A stretch of DNA of 64,000 nt, taken from Staphylococcus roterodami (GTDB taxonomy: Bacteria > Bacillota > Bacilli > Staphylococcales > Staphylococcaceae). The first letter of the stretch is position 1. Every line of letters begins with the position of its first letter. Shown one piece after another: positions 63,905 through 64,000 of the stretch. The position numbers and the translations under genes were made by a program. The stretch is from positions 2,294,001-2,358,000 of the forward strand of contig CP092781.1 in the NCBI GenBank assembly GCA_022493055.1. The letters are read 5' to 3'. Below the pieces are notes generated by a model. That model worked only from the letters and a program-made list of their open reading frames with translations, ran no database searches and was not told the origin of the DNA.

Positions 63905-64000
63905 TTATTTCAACCCCATAATTTGACGGAATTTTGAGTGATTCAGTAAAGCCACACCAATCAAACTTGCGATAATTGCTTTTAAAATATCTCCCGGCAA
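63905..64000 (-). CDS. bioY: Biotin transporter S-component BioY, 3' end (partial)
   Basis: The last 31 codons are present. The frame reads LPGDILKAIIASLIGVALL and ends MGLK; PGD-x-x-K-A-x-x-A is the conserved final helix of BioY. BioY uses the EcfT-EcfA1-EcfA2 module encoded at 17.9-20.3 kb. Confidence 0.8.
   Translation of the reverse strand: MPGDILKAIIASLIGVALLNHSKFRQIMGLK

Overview
The window is chromosomal DNA of a low-GC Gram-positive coccus, almost certainly Staphylococcus aureus. Species-typical genes support this: hyaluronate lyase HysA, the single-domain Eap homologue EapH1, SarV, FemX/FmhB, the S. aureus-type MoaA, and the rplM-rpsI / truA / EcfTAA / S10-spc-alpha gene order. Coordinates run against the direction of most transcription: the ribosomal, RND/femX, moa/mob and mod genes are all on the minus strand.

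Layout. (1) 1-7.4 kb: 3' part of hysA, a divergent WYL regulator / DJ-1-like pair, secreted eapH1, and the acetoin genes alsS-alsD. (2) 7.4-16 kb: an accessory region between alsS and rpsI. The last 60 bp of rpsI recur as an exact copy at 8308-8367 and a diverged copy at 14920-14979, which marks two tandem integrations at the rpsI 3' end. The larger block (8.3-14.9 kb) carries a minus-strand operon: adenine DNA methylase, nuclease-like effector, SMC-type ABC ATPase and a frameshifted third component. It resembles an ABC-three-component (ABC-3C) conflict system joined to a methylase. The smaller block (14.9-16 kb) holds a broken winged-helix gene next to iterons flanking an AT-rich stretch, like the ori/rep remnant of a phage-inducible island. 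No integrase is visible. An ISL3-type transposase remnant lies between the methylase and the inner att copy. (3) 16-34.8 kb: rpsI-rplM, truA, EcfT-EcfA2-EcfA1, then rplQ-rpoA-rpsK-rpsM-rpmJ-infA-adk-secY-rplO-rpmD-rpsE-rplR-rplF-rpsH-rpsN-rplE-rplX-rplN-rpsQ-rpmC-rplP-rpsC-rplV-rpsS-rplB-rplW-rplD-rplC-rpsJ, complete and in the usual order. (4) 35-52 kb: membrane and transport genes (NCS2 purine permease, GlcU-type sugar uptake, AEC carrier, RND pump, MFS exporter with MarR regulator), topoisomerase III, FemX, two acetyltransferases, small membrane proteins and SarV. (5) 52.5-62 kb: molybdenum cofactor synthesis (moaA, mobA, moaD, moaE, mobB, moeA, moaC, moaB, moeB), molybdate import (modABC) and fdhD, which together supply Moco to nitrate reductase and formate dehydrogenase. 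(6) 62-64 kb: a secreted protein of unknown function, a GNAT protein and the 3' end of bioY.

The ribosomal and Moco regions are ordinary core genome. The unusual part is 8.2-16 kb, where a candidate methylase-linked ABC-3C defence operon sits between 258-269 bp direct repeats built around the rpsI 3' end. Its last gene appears to be broken by a one-base deletion in a homopolymer.
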